A stretch of DNA of 52,064 nt from Chromatiaceae bacterium. Lineage in GTDB: Bacteria; Pseudomonadota; Gammaproteobacteria; Chromatiales; Chromatiaceae. Location of the stretch: NCBI GenBank assembly GCA_013426805.1, contig JACDZG010000047.1, positions 1-52,064 on the forward strand. Reading direction: 5' to 3'. Below are positions 51,901 through 52,064 of the stretch, one piece after another; positions within the stretch are counted from its first letter, which is position 1; the number at the start of each line of letters is the position of its first letter. The notes below the pieces were generated by a model. It worked only from the letters and a program-made list of their open reading frames with translations, did not search any database and was not told the origin of the DNA. A program made the position numbers and the translations under genes.

Positions 51901-51976
51901 GCCCGGCTCACCCGCAGTGGCGCCCGGATCACCCGCCGGGGCGCCGGGATCGCCCGCCGGGGTGCCCGGGCGGCCC
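51901..51976. repeat. 21-bp tandem repeat
   Basis: Three full units of 21 bp starting at 51901, 51922 and 51943 (pattern GCCCGGATCACCCGCCGGGGC) plus a partial fourth. Read on the minus strand the units would encode a collagen-like GDPGAPA motif, but no gene is supported. The rest of 51765-52064 shows nothing else. Confidence 0.7.
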
Positions 51977-52064
51977 GTCCTGGCCCCCCGTTGATTCGTC
52001 CGGGTCACCTGGCAGCCCTGAAGCATGACCGCGTGACCTCAGTCATGGCGCGGGCTGGCGGTGG

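Noticed and set aside
51700-52026. Collagen-like minus-strand frame (GDPGAPA repeats)
   Set aside because: The pattern is generated by the 21-bp DNA repeat; no ribosome site or conserved flank.

Overview
This 52 kb window is high-GC DNA from what looks like a gammaproteobacterium. Core genes point that way: the leuS-lptE-holA cluster, rlmH, maf-rng, a YeiP-type EF-P paralogue and a complete mal locus. Many dispersed palindromic repeats, many toxin-antitoxin remnants, STAND/CHAT/TIR proteins and a SagB/PQQ-dehydrogenase cluster suggest a purple sulfur bacterium (Chromatiaceae, Thiodictyon/Thiocystis-like). That lineage is an inference from gene style; there is no rRNA or marker phylogeny here. 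No tRNA, rRNA or CRISPR array was found.

Layout. 0-6.4 kb (minus strand): Uma2 nuclease-like protein, rhodanese lipoprotein, an internally deleted EamA transporter, a CPA1 Na+/H+ antiporter, and a tightly overlapping DUF971-SagB-PQQ sugar dehydrogenase operon. 6.6-12.2 kb: accessory block with a DUF433/DUF5615 pair, a large STAND-like NTPase with TPR-like repeats, a RAMA-domain protein with a RelE-like toxin, and an AbrB-like orphan. 12.4-22.6 kb: a maltose/maltodextrin regulon in divergent arrangement (malK, malG, malF, malE on minus; lamB, malM, malQ on plus), taking maltodextrin from outer membrane to cytosolic glucanotransferase. 22.7-26.9 kb: EF-P-like gene, then a graveyard of broken toxin-antitoxin genes, a PLD-like fragment, composite palindromic elements, an intact Zeta-like kinase pair and a DUF6398 gene.

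27-34.7 kb: conserved core (holA, lptE, leuS, a stand-alone MetH homocysteine-methyltransferase module), then a RES-type toxin-antitoxin pair and an SDR oxidoreductase. 35.1-39.6 kb: accessory block containing an AT-richer two-gene unit (pentapeptide-repeat pore protein plus nucleotidyltransferase) bounded by integron attC-like sequences, with ParDE and HigBA modules beside it. 40-44.9 kb: core genes (rlmH, maf, rng) and an Mla-like ABC permease/ATPase pair. 45-52 kb: transposon remnants, then a two-gene operon encoding a TIR-ATPase protein and a 1476-residue ATPase-TM-TPR-CHAT protein whose CHAT domain has lost both catalytic residues, ending in short-period tandem repeats.

Best candidates for an undescribed system are the TIR-ATPase/pseudo-CHAT operon (45599-51558) and the nucleotidyltransferase/pentapeptide-pore cassette (about 35960-37925). 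Both look like sensor-effector immune modules, but that role is inferred from architecture and not shown by the sequence.
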